Of a stretch of 64,000 nt of DNA, positions 42,528 through 57,194 are shown in pieces. Made by a program: the position numbers and the translations under genes. The notes beneath the pieces are model-generated. The model saw only the letters and a program-made list of their open reading frames with translations, was not told where the DNA came from and ran no database searches. The first letter of the stretch is position 1, and each line of letters starts with the position of its first letter. Source of the DNA: Epiperipatus broadwayi (lineage: Eukaryota > Onychophora > Udeonychophora > Euonychophora > Peripatidae). Location: contig JAQFVV010006508.1 in NCBI GenBank assembly GCA_028023455.1, positions 703,501-767,500 of the forward strand, read 5' to 3'.

Positions 42528-42843
42528 AATTGGATAACCTCAATAGTCTATTTCTATGATAATTATATTGGCATCTAGAAATAGAATGCTAAAACTTTTT
42601 TGGTGCTGTTGACTTGTTGAGAAGAATAACTACTCTACCTGATGCTGAATGGCTTATGGAGAATCTAGTAAATTCAAGAGATGAGACAAAAGCTACTATT
42701 TTATGATCAGTATTATGGTGATATTTAGTTTCACCCATAAGAAGTATATGTGCGGAACAGAGCAAAAACCAATTTTTAATAGCTAGAACCCTATCAATTG
42801 AATTGATGCCACGAATGTTAATGCCAGAAATTTTGCAGAACAT
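41924..42843 (-). pseudogene. LINE AP-endonuclease, split by a (TA)n tract
   Basis: The N-terminal part (42843-42589) reads KISGINIRGINS, LAIKNWFLLCSAHILLMGETKYH (catalytic glutamate) and SASGRVVILLNKS. After the TA-rich interruption at about 42475-42525, the C-terminal part continues to 41924. It carries TILLGDFNTTCND (catalytic aspartate and asparagine), CGEGFFFPEAYSFYT, KSLTDLVYY and a final FSDYMALILQL, where the usual SDH is SDY. It would nick target DNA for the RT. The SDH change and the repeat expansion make activity unlikely. Confidence 0.8.
42493..42525. repeat. (TA)n tract within a LINE endonuclease
   Basis: About 15 TA units interrupt the endonuclease reading frame, with shorter TA pieces on either side (42475-42492). 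Confidence 0.9.
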
Positions 42844-43498
42844 GATAGATTAATCCAAACTATCCTCAGCAAAGTGTATCAAGTCAATGTGGGACATTTC
42901 CATATTGATGAGTTCTTTAGCCCAGTATGATAACAGAAAAACTATCTATCTAATCTTGTTCCACCTTATTTATAGATTTGCGTGACCATTGTTTGCTGGA
43001 ATGTTACTAGTTAACAGTTTCACATTTTTATTTTCCATTAAATTTTAAACACTTTCAAATTTTCATTTCAATTTATTTACTTACAATATCTAACACTTTA
43101 ACTATAATAAGTTTCACAAATCTACGATTTGCTTTTTTTTTCATATAAGTAATTTTAAAGAGAAAAAAGACACATTTTACTATACACCCCTTTTCCCCTT
43201 TCTTTCTATATTTCTTTCTTTCTTTTTTTTTTAAAAAAAAAGTCATTGTAACTTTTCTACAATTTAACTAAACATGAATCCCTTTATGAGTTTAGTTTTT
43301 TTTTTCTTTACTTTTAAATTATCAGTGACCCACTTCTCTTAATTTCATTTTCCTTTTCACCATTTACCTCTAAACAAAATTTTAGCTAATTATTATGTGC
43401 AATTTTTCTACCTTCTCAATGTAGGTTTATTTCTGCATTTTTAATATTACTTGAATAATAAGTATATACATGTGTGACTACAACTGCATGCAATCGAC

Positions 43499-43589
<91 letters not shown>
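43499..43589. repeat. (TA)n microsatellite, ~90 bp
   Basis: Pure TA array. Confidence 0.97.
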
Positions 43590-43592
<3 letters not shown>

Positions 43593-43666
43593 AATTTATA
43601 AATAAATATTTAAAAATACAGTATTAAAAAGCTTATATATTATTTTGAAGGAATATAGATATCAAT

Positions 43667-43767
<101 letters not shown>

Positions 43768-44283
43768 TGTACCATTTATTTATATGGTACAAATATATTG
43801 GCATGAGGTAAGATATTTAATAACTAAAAAAAAAGTAAATTTAGCGATCTTTTAAAAGAAAAACATTTTTAGATTTTTTCTGATTAGTATAATATATTTT
43901 TTTAAAAATAACATACAATGAAAGTTAAAATTGTCATTCATATTTTTTTATGTAATTAAAAATAAAAGTTAAATTGGAAAGAATAAATGACATACAGATT
44001 ACTGATCCAGATAAAGTAAAAATTCCAAAAGTAAAAAGATTACAATTAGAAAAATCTTTTTAATAATTAAAGATGGCAGAACTATGCTTAAAAAATAATA
44101 ACATTGTACCTTAAATTTAAGAGTAAGTGTAGAAGATTATTATCTTATATGCTGATAAAAGAACGAACAAAAGATATGTGCAGAAGATTCAAAACTAGAT
44201 CGGGGTATAAAAGGAGGAGGACAACCTTGATCTAGGTCTTCTCTATACCTTCTAGTTACATGTCTGAAAGCTGGAGGTTTCAT

Positions 44284-44554
44284 ACCTGTGGCAGTAATAG
44301 ATGTCTGCACAGGTATGGCACTTGCAGTACCTAGTCGGCAAGCAAGCAATGGAGATGGGCCTTGTGAAGACTGCTTTTCATGATAAAAGGATCATGACAA
44401 CCATACCTTTTCTCCACGAGCATAACCTGTGGCAGGAATATACATCTACACTACACCACTTGCAGTACCCAGTCATCAAGCAAGCAATGGAAACAGGACT
44501 TGTGAAGACTGCCTTTTGCAATAAAAGGGTCATGACAGTCATGCCTTTTCACTG
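44284..44554. repeat. two-unit tandem repeat, 141-bp period, unidentified
   Basis: Units start with ACCTGTGGCAG at 44284 and 44425. They share CACTTGCAGTACC, CAAGCAAGCAATGGA, CTTGTGAAGACTGC and GATAAAAGGRTCATGACA-like phrases. GC content is well above the surroundings. A plus-strand frame (44301-44558) repeats KQAMExGLVKTAF twice because of the DNA repeat. A minus-strand frame (44349-44140) lies across one unit and its flank. I recognise neither protein, and substitutions do not obviously favour one frame. It could be a fragment of an unknown transposon. Confidence 0.7.
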
Positions 44555-47077
<2,523 letters not shown>

Positions 47078-47614
47078 CTAAAGATATGTACATCTCAAAG
47101 GTGTAGTTACTCAGGGGATTCAGTACTAAATATTTGGTTCCCATAGACTGTATGACTTGCTGTGAATAAATTAAACATATAGTTCCATGATTAGAGCAGG
47201 TCATGTTCTATTTCTGAAGAAGAGCTATCCAAACTAAGGATATGAGGTGGCCATTAAAACCAGAAAACCATTCATATAAGGAACATACAGCAATGCATAA
47301 ATGCATATATATGCTTCCTAAAAACACATTTGCCACACTGAATATAATATTAATTAATAACTTAAAGTATGCAAAATTCTATAGTTCTGTTCCACAAAAG
47401 TACTACATGCCAGTTCATAATTAGCATTCTTAAAACATACAAAAAGGAATACTTAAAAGTAATCTAATTTATTAGAAAAATCTGCATAGTTCATAATATA
47501 ACTCTAAAGAGAGTTAAAACATATCTAATGACTTAAGCAATATGGATAATATGTTTTATAACTCATTCTTGCTTATATTAACTAATTACTTTATTAACTT
47601 GCAAACCTAATTCC

Positions 47615-47864
<250 letters not shown>

Positions 47865-48239
47865 GCTTAACAAGTGTATTAAGATTTTCAGGGTGGAAAT
47901 TTATGTATGTGTGATAAAAAGACAAATTACTGAACTATGAGAGAGCCTCTAATTATCTCTTCCCTCAAACTTTATTCATAGAACCAATATCCATTCTGAA
48001 GTGGGCATAGCATAAATTATAAAATAAACATATATAAAACAAATAAGAAAGGCATGACCACAGATTAGAAAGATATACTAATAACTAAATAATTTATTAA
48101 TAACAAACATTTAGAATTTTAGAAAGAAATTAGCAAGTTTACAAATATTAATTTTAGCATAATTTTAAATCATATTTTATAGTTTAAATCACTTTTCATT
48201 ATTAGAACATTATAGTTTAGAAGTGTGCGCACATTATAA
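47865..48239. other. no gene recognised
   Basis: AT-rich, no element boundary or frame worth naming. Confidence 0.5.
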
Positions 48240-48530
48240 ATTAGAAGATAGCATAACTTTTAGATAATTTATTAGAGATATTTTAAAGAGGTCTGTGGGA
48301 AAAATTGTTACCACTTCTTCTTTATTGAGGCTTCTATTTAGCTGATCATCATCATTCTCTGTTGGTCTGATCTGTTTCTGATGTCTTTTCAGCAGTTTAA
48401 CTGGTCTCCTAGTTGCTTTTATTTCCACAGACCAATCTCTTAAAAAGAGAACTGACCAGGGTAGGACCTTAGCTGCAAACTTAATTTTCCAGCTGGTCTT
48501 AGCAACCAGCAGCAACTACTCTACAAATAT
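48240..48530 (-). pseudogene. possible Gypsy-type integrase C-terminal fragment
   Basis: The minus-strand frame 48515-48234 (93 codons) contains LPWSVLFLRDWSVEIK, then RPVKLLKRHQKQIRPTENDDD. The RHxxQ(I/L)RP ending after a short W-containing barrel-like stretch resembles the C-terminal end of Metaviridae-type (Gypsy) integrases, which bind DNA. Local GC content is raised over the same interval. No zinc-binding or DDE core, RNase H or LTR is visible nearby, so at most a short remnant survives. A chance open frame is the alternative. Confidence 0.4.
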
Positions 48531-50085
48531 TACAAAAATGAACCAAGTAAATCCCCCTACTGAAAATTTATGGTTATTTATACCAGATAAATTGGTAATT
48601 GGAGTGTCCTGTTTATAACATTCTTCAGAGTTTTTATCAATAATTTAAAAAAAAAAAAGTAAAATGAAATGGTTGGTCATTTTCTTGGCTAAAACAATAA
48701 TCGTCCAACAGGTCACTCCTTGTTTTTAGTTTTAGTTTTTAAATACATTAGAATATTGATTCCAAGTTTGACTAATTGCTTACAGATGGTTTTCTAAGAA
48801 TTACAACTTTTTTATAAAAACAGATAACCTCTTTTTTAAATGAGTTTATGTTTGTAAACATTTTCTTATATATATGTGTGTGTGACCACCACAGGAATTG
48901 AAATTTATATATGAATACATTTAAATAAAGAGTTTTTAACCCAAAATAATAATTTAAAATTTATTAATTTAAAAGTGTTGTAATACTTTTAAATCTATTG
49001 CATTACCACTTCTTTCACGTTATATATGTGGTTAATTATACATGTATAACAATGTTCACGCAACTTAATTTAAATTATACCATTTTAATAATTTTAAATT
49101 TATAACTACATATACATTATATTCATATGAACATTAATATGTCTATTAGTTGTGTGCATATGTACAAATACATGAATATACATATAAATATACAATATTA
49201 CATATAAAATAAATTCTTAGAAGCTTATCTACATTGATTGGAATGGATTTGAACTAGGGAAAAGATATCATACGGGACATAGCAGGCAAAATAGGATAAT
49301 GGCTAAATAATACCATTTCAATATATACCACAGAAAGATTCTCTCTAGGGATCAAGCCACACTACCTAAGCATGAAAATATTCACAGAATAAAAAATACT
49401 ATCTTCACATGAGAAATAACTACTAAACATTGTGAAGGTCATTCTCAAAATTTTCCATAGTACTACATAAATAATACACAACTTTTAATAAGGCCACATG
49501 CATCTCATAAATATAAAAAATGGGAATAGCATATATTCTACACTATCCATGACAAGATAAAAAAATATCACTGAAAAATCTAGAGAAATATATATCCAAT
49601 CTTTAAAAATACACACATTAAACATTATATGAAATCAACATATAAAATGCAAAGTCAAATGACTATAAAAGACTTTAGGTAGCATAATAAAAATTTTGCA
49701 ATTAATAAGAAACACACTTATTAAATAAAAACATAAAGTGTTATAAACTAAAGTTGGCATAAATAGCATAGACAAGTAGTATCGCATATAATGTATCTTA
49801 TATAACTCAATTTAAACCAATAATAAAAAATGAATAATTTTAACATCTCTAATATTAGAGTAAATGAGTAATTATATCATATAATTGAAGAAAATACCAT
49901 GGCATAATATTAAAAAATATAAGATAGTAAAAAATAAACAATAGAATAAGTAACAAATTTATTAAATTTAAATTGTCACTTGTGAATTATAAATAGCTCT
50001 TTTATTTTAAACACTTCTCTATGTAAATTAATTATTCATTAAATTTCAGATAACTTAATAAACTAAAATTAAATTTACAAATTAC
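48531..50085. other. no gene recognised
   Basis: AT-rich; no recognisable coding or repeat structure apart from short homopolymers and a small TG run near 48873. Confidence 0.5.
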
Positions 50086-50099
50086 AAATACCATTCTTA
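50086..50099. repeat. 14-bp target-site duplication, left (family 2, copy C)
   Basis: AAATACCATTCTTA is identical to 51138-51151 and brackets the composite palindrome. Confidence 0.85.
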
Positions 50100-51137
50100 T
50101 TTAAACAGAAAAAACTCTCCATACAGTAGTGCTACTCAGTCCAAGCCAGAATAATTGATGGATGCCAGAGGCTTGTGCAGAAATTCCCTATTGAGTCACT
50201 AGTCATTGAATATCACCAGACTAGGTTCTGGCCTTTCGCCTTTATCAGTGAGAAGCCATGGATCTGAGAGCACTGCATCTAGATCTTAGGATCTAATGCA
50301 ATTCCAGCAGCCACCTTTAATTTCTACTTAACTACAAAACTATGAGAATAAAATTGAAAATACATTATTTTTTTCAATCTAAGCTCATTGGCTTATGTAC
50401 TCATATAGGTATAAACTCAGTTCAGTATCTATACATTTTGGTGTCCTTTTTATTTAATAATCCTAGCCACAACTATCCTGTTAGGCAGGATTGGTATTAA
50501 ATAACTAAACATCACATGATCACCATTTCTTATGCTTCCTCATAACTGTTATTAAAACATACAAAACTTTCCATACCATAAACAGGGATTTTATGCACAA
50601 ACCCCTGGCATCCATTGATTACTCTGCCATGCAATAAGTAGCACTACTATATGAAGAGTTTTGCCTGTTTTAATAACACTTATGAGCAAGCATAAGAAAT
50701 GGTGATTATGTTATGGTTAGTGGTTTAATACTAATCCTGCCTAACATGATATTGGTCACTTGGGTTAATAAAAAACAAAGGCACCAAAATGTATAAGTAT
50801 ATAAACTAACGATTTTAGATTGAAAATATTATTGTGTTTGAAATTTTATTATCATATTTTTGTAATTAAGTAGAGATAAAAGGTGTATGCTGGAGGGTTG
50901 CACTAGATCTTAAGATCTAGATACTGTGCTTGCAGATCCAATGTCTCTCACTGACAAAGGTAAAAGCCAGAAACTAGTCTGGAGATATTGGATGAGTAGG
51001 CACTAGATAATAATTTTATGCACAAGCATTCTGCTATCCATTGATTACTCTGGCTTGCACTGAGTGGCACTACTGTATGGTGAGTTTTGTCTGTTTTAAT
51101 AACAATTATGAGCAAGCATAAAAATGGTGATCATATG
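50100..51137. mobile_element. palindromic family 2, copy C (nested composite, 1.04 kb)
   Basis: A minus-oriented half at about 50105-50360 is inverted at about 50810-51095 (CTCTCCATACAGTAGTGC and its complement; AACTACAAAACTATGAG near the inner edge). Between them a second, inner inverted pair, about 50395-50575 against 50650-50810, contains CATTTTGGTGTC, GGCAGGATTGGTATTAAAT and ATCACATGATCACC. Another terminal segment (50575-50670, TGGCATCCATTGATTACTCTG) lies in the middle. The whole is flanked by exact 14-bp duplications, indicating that it inserted as one unit. No protein is encoded. Confidence 0.85.
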
Positions 51138-51151
51138 AAATACCATTCTTA
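51138..51151. repeat. 14-bp target-site duplication, right (family 2, copy C)
   Basis: AAATACCATTCTTA, identical to 50086-50099. Confidence 0.85.
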
Positions 51152-51728
51152 ATAAAACACCACAATGCATATACTTTATACATACAGACAGAAAATTACA
51201 TTACATTCTTTTAAAATTTACTCTGTTTAATAATTAACTGACATTTTAAACTAATTTGACATTTATTTTAAATATTCTAACTTTATTTAAATTTGTTGAA
51301 CTCTAGTGAAATAATAACTAAAATGAATTATTAATCAACTTTAAAAAAAAAAAAAAAACAATTTAACAATGATATTATGACATAAATAAATGTATTTACC
51401 AGATCATAATTTTTTAAGCATAAAAATAAACTTTATTCATTTGTATTATACATAACTTTATTTAATTTTCATTATTCACAAAAGTAAGCATAAATTAAGA
51501 CCCAATGCTATCTTAAATGCATGCTTATTAATTAGTTATTAGATCTATATATTCTAATAACTATTAAGTTATTGCAAACTTTATATTAATTATATCAGCT
51601 AAATCAAACTTAATATAATGTATACATACTTTACTTTCACAATAAATTTTATCTTCTATTATTTTTTTTAAAAATTTAATCAACACATTAGTTTAAAAGT
51701 TGAATAAGACAATGTGCAAAAGCACAAG
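51152..51728. other. AT-rich DNA, nothing recognised
   Basis: No gene or repeat boundary seen. Confidence 0.55.
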
Positions 51729-51733
51729 GTAAC

Positions 51734-51779
<46 letters not shown>

Positions 51780-51782
51780 GTT

Positions 51783-51847
<65 letters not shown>

Positions 51848-51860
51848 AGTGTGTGTGTGC
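51729..51860. repeat. compound TA/CA/GT array forming hairpins
   Basis: GTAACACAA at 51729, a TA run (51738-51776) and TTGTGTTAC ending at 51784 form a perfect hairpin. It merges with (AC)n-(TA)n-(GT)n from 51783 to about 51860, which is itself self-complementary. Confidence 0.92.
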
Positions 51861-52104
51861 ACATGCATGCATTTGTGTGTAATTATATAATTTATTATTT
51901 ATAATAGAGTAATCAGATATATTTTAAAATTTTTATCTACTTAGGAGCACTTTTGACTATCCTTGTAGTTCTCATCAACTAACATTTTGAAAGGCTAGCC
52001 TCCCCACAATTCTGTGATTTTAACATTTGCAGCTTACTTGTTAATTAAGTGATGGTTGTATTTGTATATTAGAATACCTTCTTTTATTTTTTTCTTTTAT
52101 TTCA

Positions 52105-52205
52105 TGTGTCAAAGCATCAGTCAAAATGCAAATGGGCAAACATGGAATAGCTGCTTGTAAGGCTGCTGTGCTGACCACTCAACCACCAATACTCAACTTT
52201 TTTTT
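52105..52205 (-). mobile_element. tRNA-derived SINE (copy 2)
   Basis: On the minus strand: TATTGGTGGTTGAGTGGTCAG (A-box region), CAGCCTTACAAGCAGC, a degenerate B-box region, and the tail GATGCTTTGACACATGAAAT. The phrases GCCTTACAAGCAG and TTTGACACATGAAA are identical to copy 3 at 55.4 kb. It lies about 100 bp from a Penelope endonuclease fragment on the same strand. Confidence 0.75.
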
Positions 52206-52299
52206 ACTTTTCTTTTGTTGTAATTTTTTTCATTTTATAATATTTTAAATTTATTGTAATGAAAGTTAAAACCATAAATACATGAATTATTAGAGTCAT

Positions 52300-52686
52300 G
52301 AAAAATGGTTGCTGAAACATTATTATCTATTTTGCAATTTTGATTTTCAATTTCTGAATTCATAACAACAACATGTGAACTTTAATTCTTTTTCCAATGT
52401 ACATCTCAATTCACCTACATATCCACTGCCATAACTACATATCCATTTATAAATGATGCAATTTTTACTTACAAATGAAGTTTTATCTTTAGAATTATTT
52501 ATTAATTTGTTTAATGTAGAAGGTTTGTAAAATGCAATATCACACATACCTTTATAAATCTTCCTTATAAATTTACTTGATCATTTAAAATGTATGGTAT
52601 AGATATCCATAGATTTTGTTAGCAGGAAGATCATTATTATTATTAAAAATTTCATTCTTATACCTCATATTAAAATTCCTAATAAC

Positions 52687-52784
<98 letters not shown>

Positions 52785-53015
52785 TGTAACCAACATTTAA
52801 CAACTCATTCTAATATATTTCAGTATTTTTGTCTTTATCTTATGAATATTTGCAAAGACTATTATTTCTAAATAAGAAAGACTTCAAACCTGTCATTCTA
52901 TGTGGCATTGAAACTCTTGATTTATAATAAATATGACCTCTTTTTACTATTGACTTAAAAATTTAGCTGCTTTCTTTAACTTATTTAATATTTGTCTAAT
53001 TTTCATATTGGTCCA
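52300..53015 (-). pseudogene. Penelope-like GIY-YIG endonuclease remnant
   Basis: On the minus strand, NMRYKNEIFNNNNDLPANK (52690-52620, just after a TA array) is followed in another frame by CDIAFYKPSTLNKLINNSKDK. Then comes CIIYKWICSYGSGYVGELRCTLE (about 52455-52390), where the conserved pattern is xxYKxxCxxCxxxYVGxTxxxL. This is the linker and GIY-YIG start of Penelope-like elements. Degraded upstream parts extend to about 53015. The TA array at 52688-52779 interrupts the element. The catalytic end of the domain is lost. Confidence 0.7.
52688..52779. repeat. (TA)n arrays separated by an ATGT step
   Basis: Two TA runs (52688-52722 and 52726-52779) interrupt the Penelope remnant. The flanks AACATTA and TAATGT are complementary. 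Confidence 0.93.
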
Positions 53016-53289
53016 CTACTTAAATCTGAGAACAATATTATTTGTCAGTTTCTTTTCAGTCAGTTTTTATTGTTAAAATATTAATCTAAAATACTTAGCA
53101 TTTTTTTTAATTCAGCTTCTAAAATTTTAATAATTTTAGATTCAAATTCATTAAATCTAGTGAAAAATTGAAAATAATGTTAATAACTGATATAAAGTAT
53201 ACAAAAAAGTATTTTAAAAATACCCAGAGGTAAAACAAAAAAATTGTATTTCAACCAATATACGGTGTCATTATTTAGTCTGTAGTTAT

Positions 53290-53950
53290 CAACAATATTT
53301 ACTTTTCTTGAAGAGCTAACAATTTCCCAAGCTTATTTTTCTTGTAATATTTAAAATTTTTCAGATCAAACTTTATGTTTCGAAAAGTAATGTAAAATCT
53401 TATTTACTAATGTAAAAAATTATGATAGATATATTTATTTACTTCAAAATATGAAAGCGTACCACATTTTATTTTCAGTTCTAGCTTTGTCTTTTAAAAA
53501 CGCCTAATTACGGTCAGTAGCGATACATGTCTTGATTTCCCCAAATTTATTTTTTGTAATATTAAAAGTTTTTCAAATCATAGTTTATAATTCAATAAAG
53601 TAATGTAAAATCTTATTCATTAATGTAAATAATTATGATATATTTATTTACTTCAAAATACAAACACATATACATTTCATTTTCATTTCTCACTTTCTCA
53701 TTTAGTTATACCTATTACAAAAATTATTGTCATTAATATCAATCATTTGTCTTGACCAACAATCACAATTCCCAAGCTTATTTTTCTTGTAAAATTTAAA
53801 ATTTTTCCAATCAAACTTTATATTTCGATAAAGTAAGATAAAGTCTTATTTATGAATGTAAAAGAATTATAATAAATATATTATATTTACTTCAACATCA
53901 ATTATGAACATGTAAAGCATATTGTTTTGTTTTCTAATTTTGTTATTTAG
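53290..53950. repeat. degenerate tandem repeat, ~215-235 bp period, three units
   Basis: Units recur with the order TTCCCAAGCTTATTTTTCTT, TTTAAAATTTTTC, ATCAAACTTTAT, AAAGTAATGTAAAATCTTAT, ATTATGATA and TTTACTTCAAAATA. Unit starts are near 53321, 53534 and 53767. Sequence agreement is high enough for manual alignment, but each unit has its own indels. No protein is encoded. Confidence 0.75.
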
Positions 53951-55323
<1,373 letters not shown>

Positions 55324-55392
55324 ATTTTTATGAATAAATGATGATTTTACATTATAATTATATTTGGATTATTCCATAGTGTAAAATAGTTA

Positions 55393-55495
55393 AATAGATG
55401 ATTTTGGTCGAGTAATCAGCACAGTTGCCTTACAAGCAGTTCTCCCAGGTTTATGGGTTTACTTCCCAGTTGATGCTTTGACACATGAAAAAAAA
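55393..55495 (+). mobile_element. tRNA-derived SINE (copy 3)
   Basis: TTTTGGTCGAGTAATCAGCAC (A-box region), TTGCCTTACAAGCAG, GGTTTATGGGTTTACTTCCC (B-box region) and the tail GATGCTTTGACACATGAAAA reproduce the family structure of copies 1 and 2. Its tail runs directly into a Penelope-derived palindrome whose arms also carry a version of the tail. Confidence 0.75.
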
Positions 55496-56170
55496 TAGCA
55501 GGTACTTTTCTCAGAGTATCTTCTTTCTCAAATCTTACAAATGTGTGTGAGATTTAAAATCATTATTTTTAGCTTTTACTTACTCTCCATATTTAAATTC
55601 TATTGGTTGAGAAATTAAAAAAAAATAGTTTGTCTTCTAATAGTTTTTTTTTTTAAATGTTATTAATTTTCTTTAATTCATACCTTTCTTTGAAATTCTT
55701 GGGCTGTATAAAAAATCTCTAAACTTTTAAAAATCTCTGTAGCTTCCCATAGCAAATTCTGGCCATATTGTTTAAAGTTTTAGAAAAGAAGAACATATTC
55801 TGGCAATCAAAGAAAAATCCAATTCATCCACTATTTACTCTTATATAAATTTAACTAGATAACAATTTTGATGAAACAAATATTCTAATTTTAATTAAAC
55901 AAAATATCAGAGATTGTTAAGACAAGATATAGAGATTTTTAAAAGACCCAAGAGTTTGAAAGAAAAGTGTGAATTAAAGAAAATTAGCAACATTTAGAAG
56001 AAACTATTGGAAGTCAAACTAATTTTTAAAACTTCCCAACCAATAGTATTTAAATATGAAGAGAATAGAAAGATAAAAATAATGATTTTAGATCTCACAC
56101 ACATTCCAATAATTTGAGAAATAGGACTCTCTGAGGAATGGTGCTTGTGATTGTACTAAAGCATCAGATA
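55470..56170. repeat. palindrome of Penelope 3' end plus SINE-tail sequence
   Basis: The left arm (about 55535-55695) and right arm (about 55945-56105) are reverse complements. They carry GTGTGTGAGATTTAAAATC, CTATTGGTTGAGAA and CTTTAATTCATAC and their complements. Weaker complementarity extends outward through CTCAGAGAGTC-like sequence to a TGATGCTTT phrase on both sides, which is the SINE tail start. The spacer (55700-55945) contains, in plus orientation, LDNNFDETNILIL and a KKNPIHPL phrase. These match the C-terminal tail block of the Penelope remnant at 33.97-34.12 kb. Confidence 0.7.
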
Positions 56171-56180
56171 TTTAGTTATT

Positions 56181-56200
56181 TTGCTATACAAAATATCCCA

Positions 56201-56240
<40 letters not shown>

Positions 56241-56261
56241 TGGGATATTTTGTATAGCAAA
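56181..56261. repeat. perfect hairpin with a (TA)n core
   Basis: TTGCTATACAAAATATCCCA and the following AAAATTATAT at 56181 are perfectly inverted after a TA run, ending TATAGCAA at 56261. Another TA run starts immediately downstream (56262-56284). Confidence 0.93.
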
Positions 56262-56284
56262 ATATATATATATATATATATATT

Positions 56285-57194
56285 GTTCCAGGCATTATCA
56301 AATGGCCTTGCACAAAATCTGCTGTAAAGAATATTACAGCAGATACATATATAGATTTGTACATATTAGGCACAACAAATATATAAATGTGCTATATTAA
56401 TAATGAAAATCGGTCTGAGCATTAAAATACCCACACACACACCAATATAAAGTAATATGAAATTGACATACAAAATATTGCATAATAAACTCTTGACTTT
56501 TTTTGTGTTTTTTTTTTTCCTTTTTGTATATTTTTTATGATATGTCATTATATGTATTTGCTTTTTTATTTTCCAACATACTTGTATATTTTTAATCACT
56601 TTTCTAAAGATTGTAATTTTATTCCATAAGCAAAAAAAATGTTAATTGCTTTTGCAAAAATCTGATCAAAAGCAAAATGTTTGATAATGCTATAATTAAA
56701 CTGTTATCTTTTTAAAAATTCTTTTGAATTGATTTTGTAAGCAAGTGGTCTGGGTTATTCAAGATGAAAACCATTATGTCAAACTTAAAATGTAGAATTT
56801 AATCGGAAAGATATAAAGGAATGTCTATAATCTAAGTGATAAGCTATGTTAAAAGGATTGGCTGATTCATTCTTCTCAGAGGAATATCTGAATTGGTTCT
56901 TATTAGTGGGATTGATAGTGCTGTGGGATTCATTCTTTCTTTGAAAGTCATTCTGGGCAAGTCACACACTTTTTGGCTCCAGAATTTTCCAAGCATCCAG
57001 CTACTTAGAGATTAATTTATGAACATGACTACTGCTGACATTTTCTAAGAAATCCATTATACAGTTCTTTTAAGAACTAATGATTTCTTAAAGATTTAAT
57101 GAACCAGTCAAATAGCAAGTGAACATTCAATAAAAAAATATTATCATATACAAATAGAGGAAAATATGGGGCAATCTACCAGAGAGTCCAGTGA
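56285..57194. other. no gene recognised
   Basis: AT-rich; no coding or repeat boundary. The last 30 bp before 57195 show no polypyrimidine tract, which weakens an exon-acceptor interpretation for the next feature. Confidence 0.5.

Larger units (their letters stand above)
40020..42960 (-). mobile_element. APE-type non-LTR retrotransposon (minus strand)
   Basis: On the minus strand an AP endonuclease (42843 to 41924) precedes a reverse transcriptase (about 41420 to 40130), giving a nearly 3-kb element. The GC content of this block is visibly higher than its surroundings. A (TA)n tract at about 42493-42524 splits the endonuclease. The clade is unresolved: the RT lacks the RTE signature and could be L1-, I- or Jockey-like. 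Related decayed fragments are at 25190-25880 (minus) and 28905-29288 (plus). Ends were set from the limits of coding-like sequence; no TSD was identified. Confidence 0.75.
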
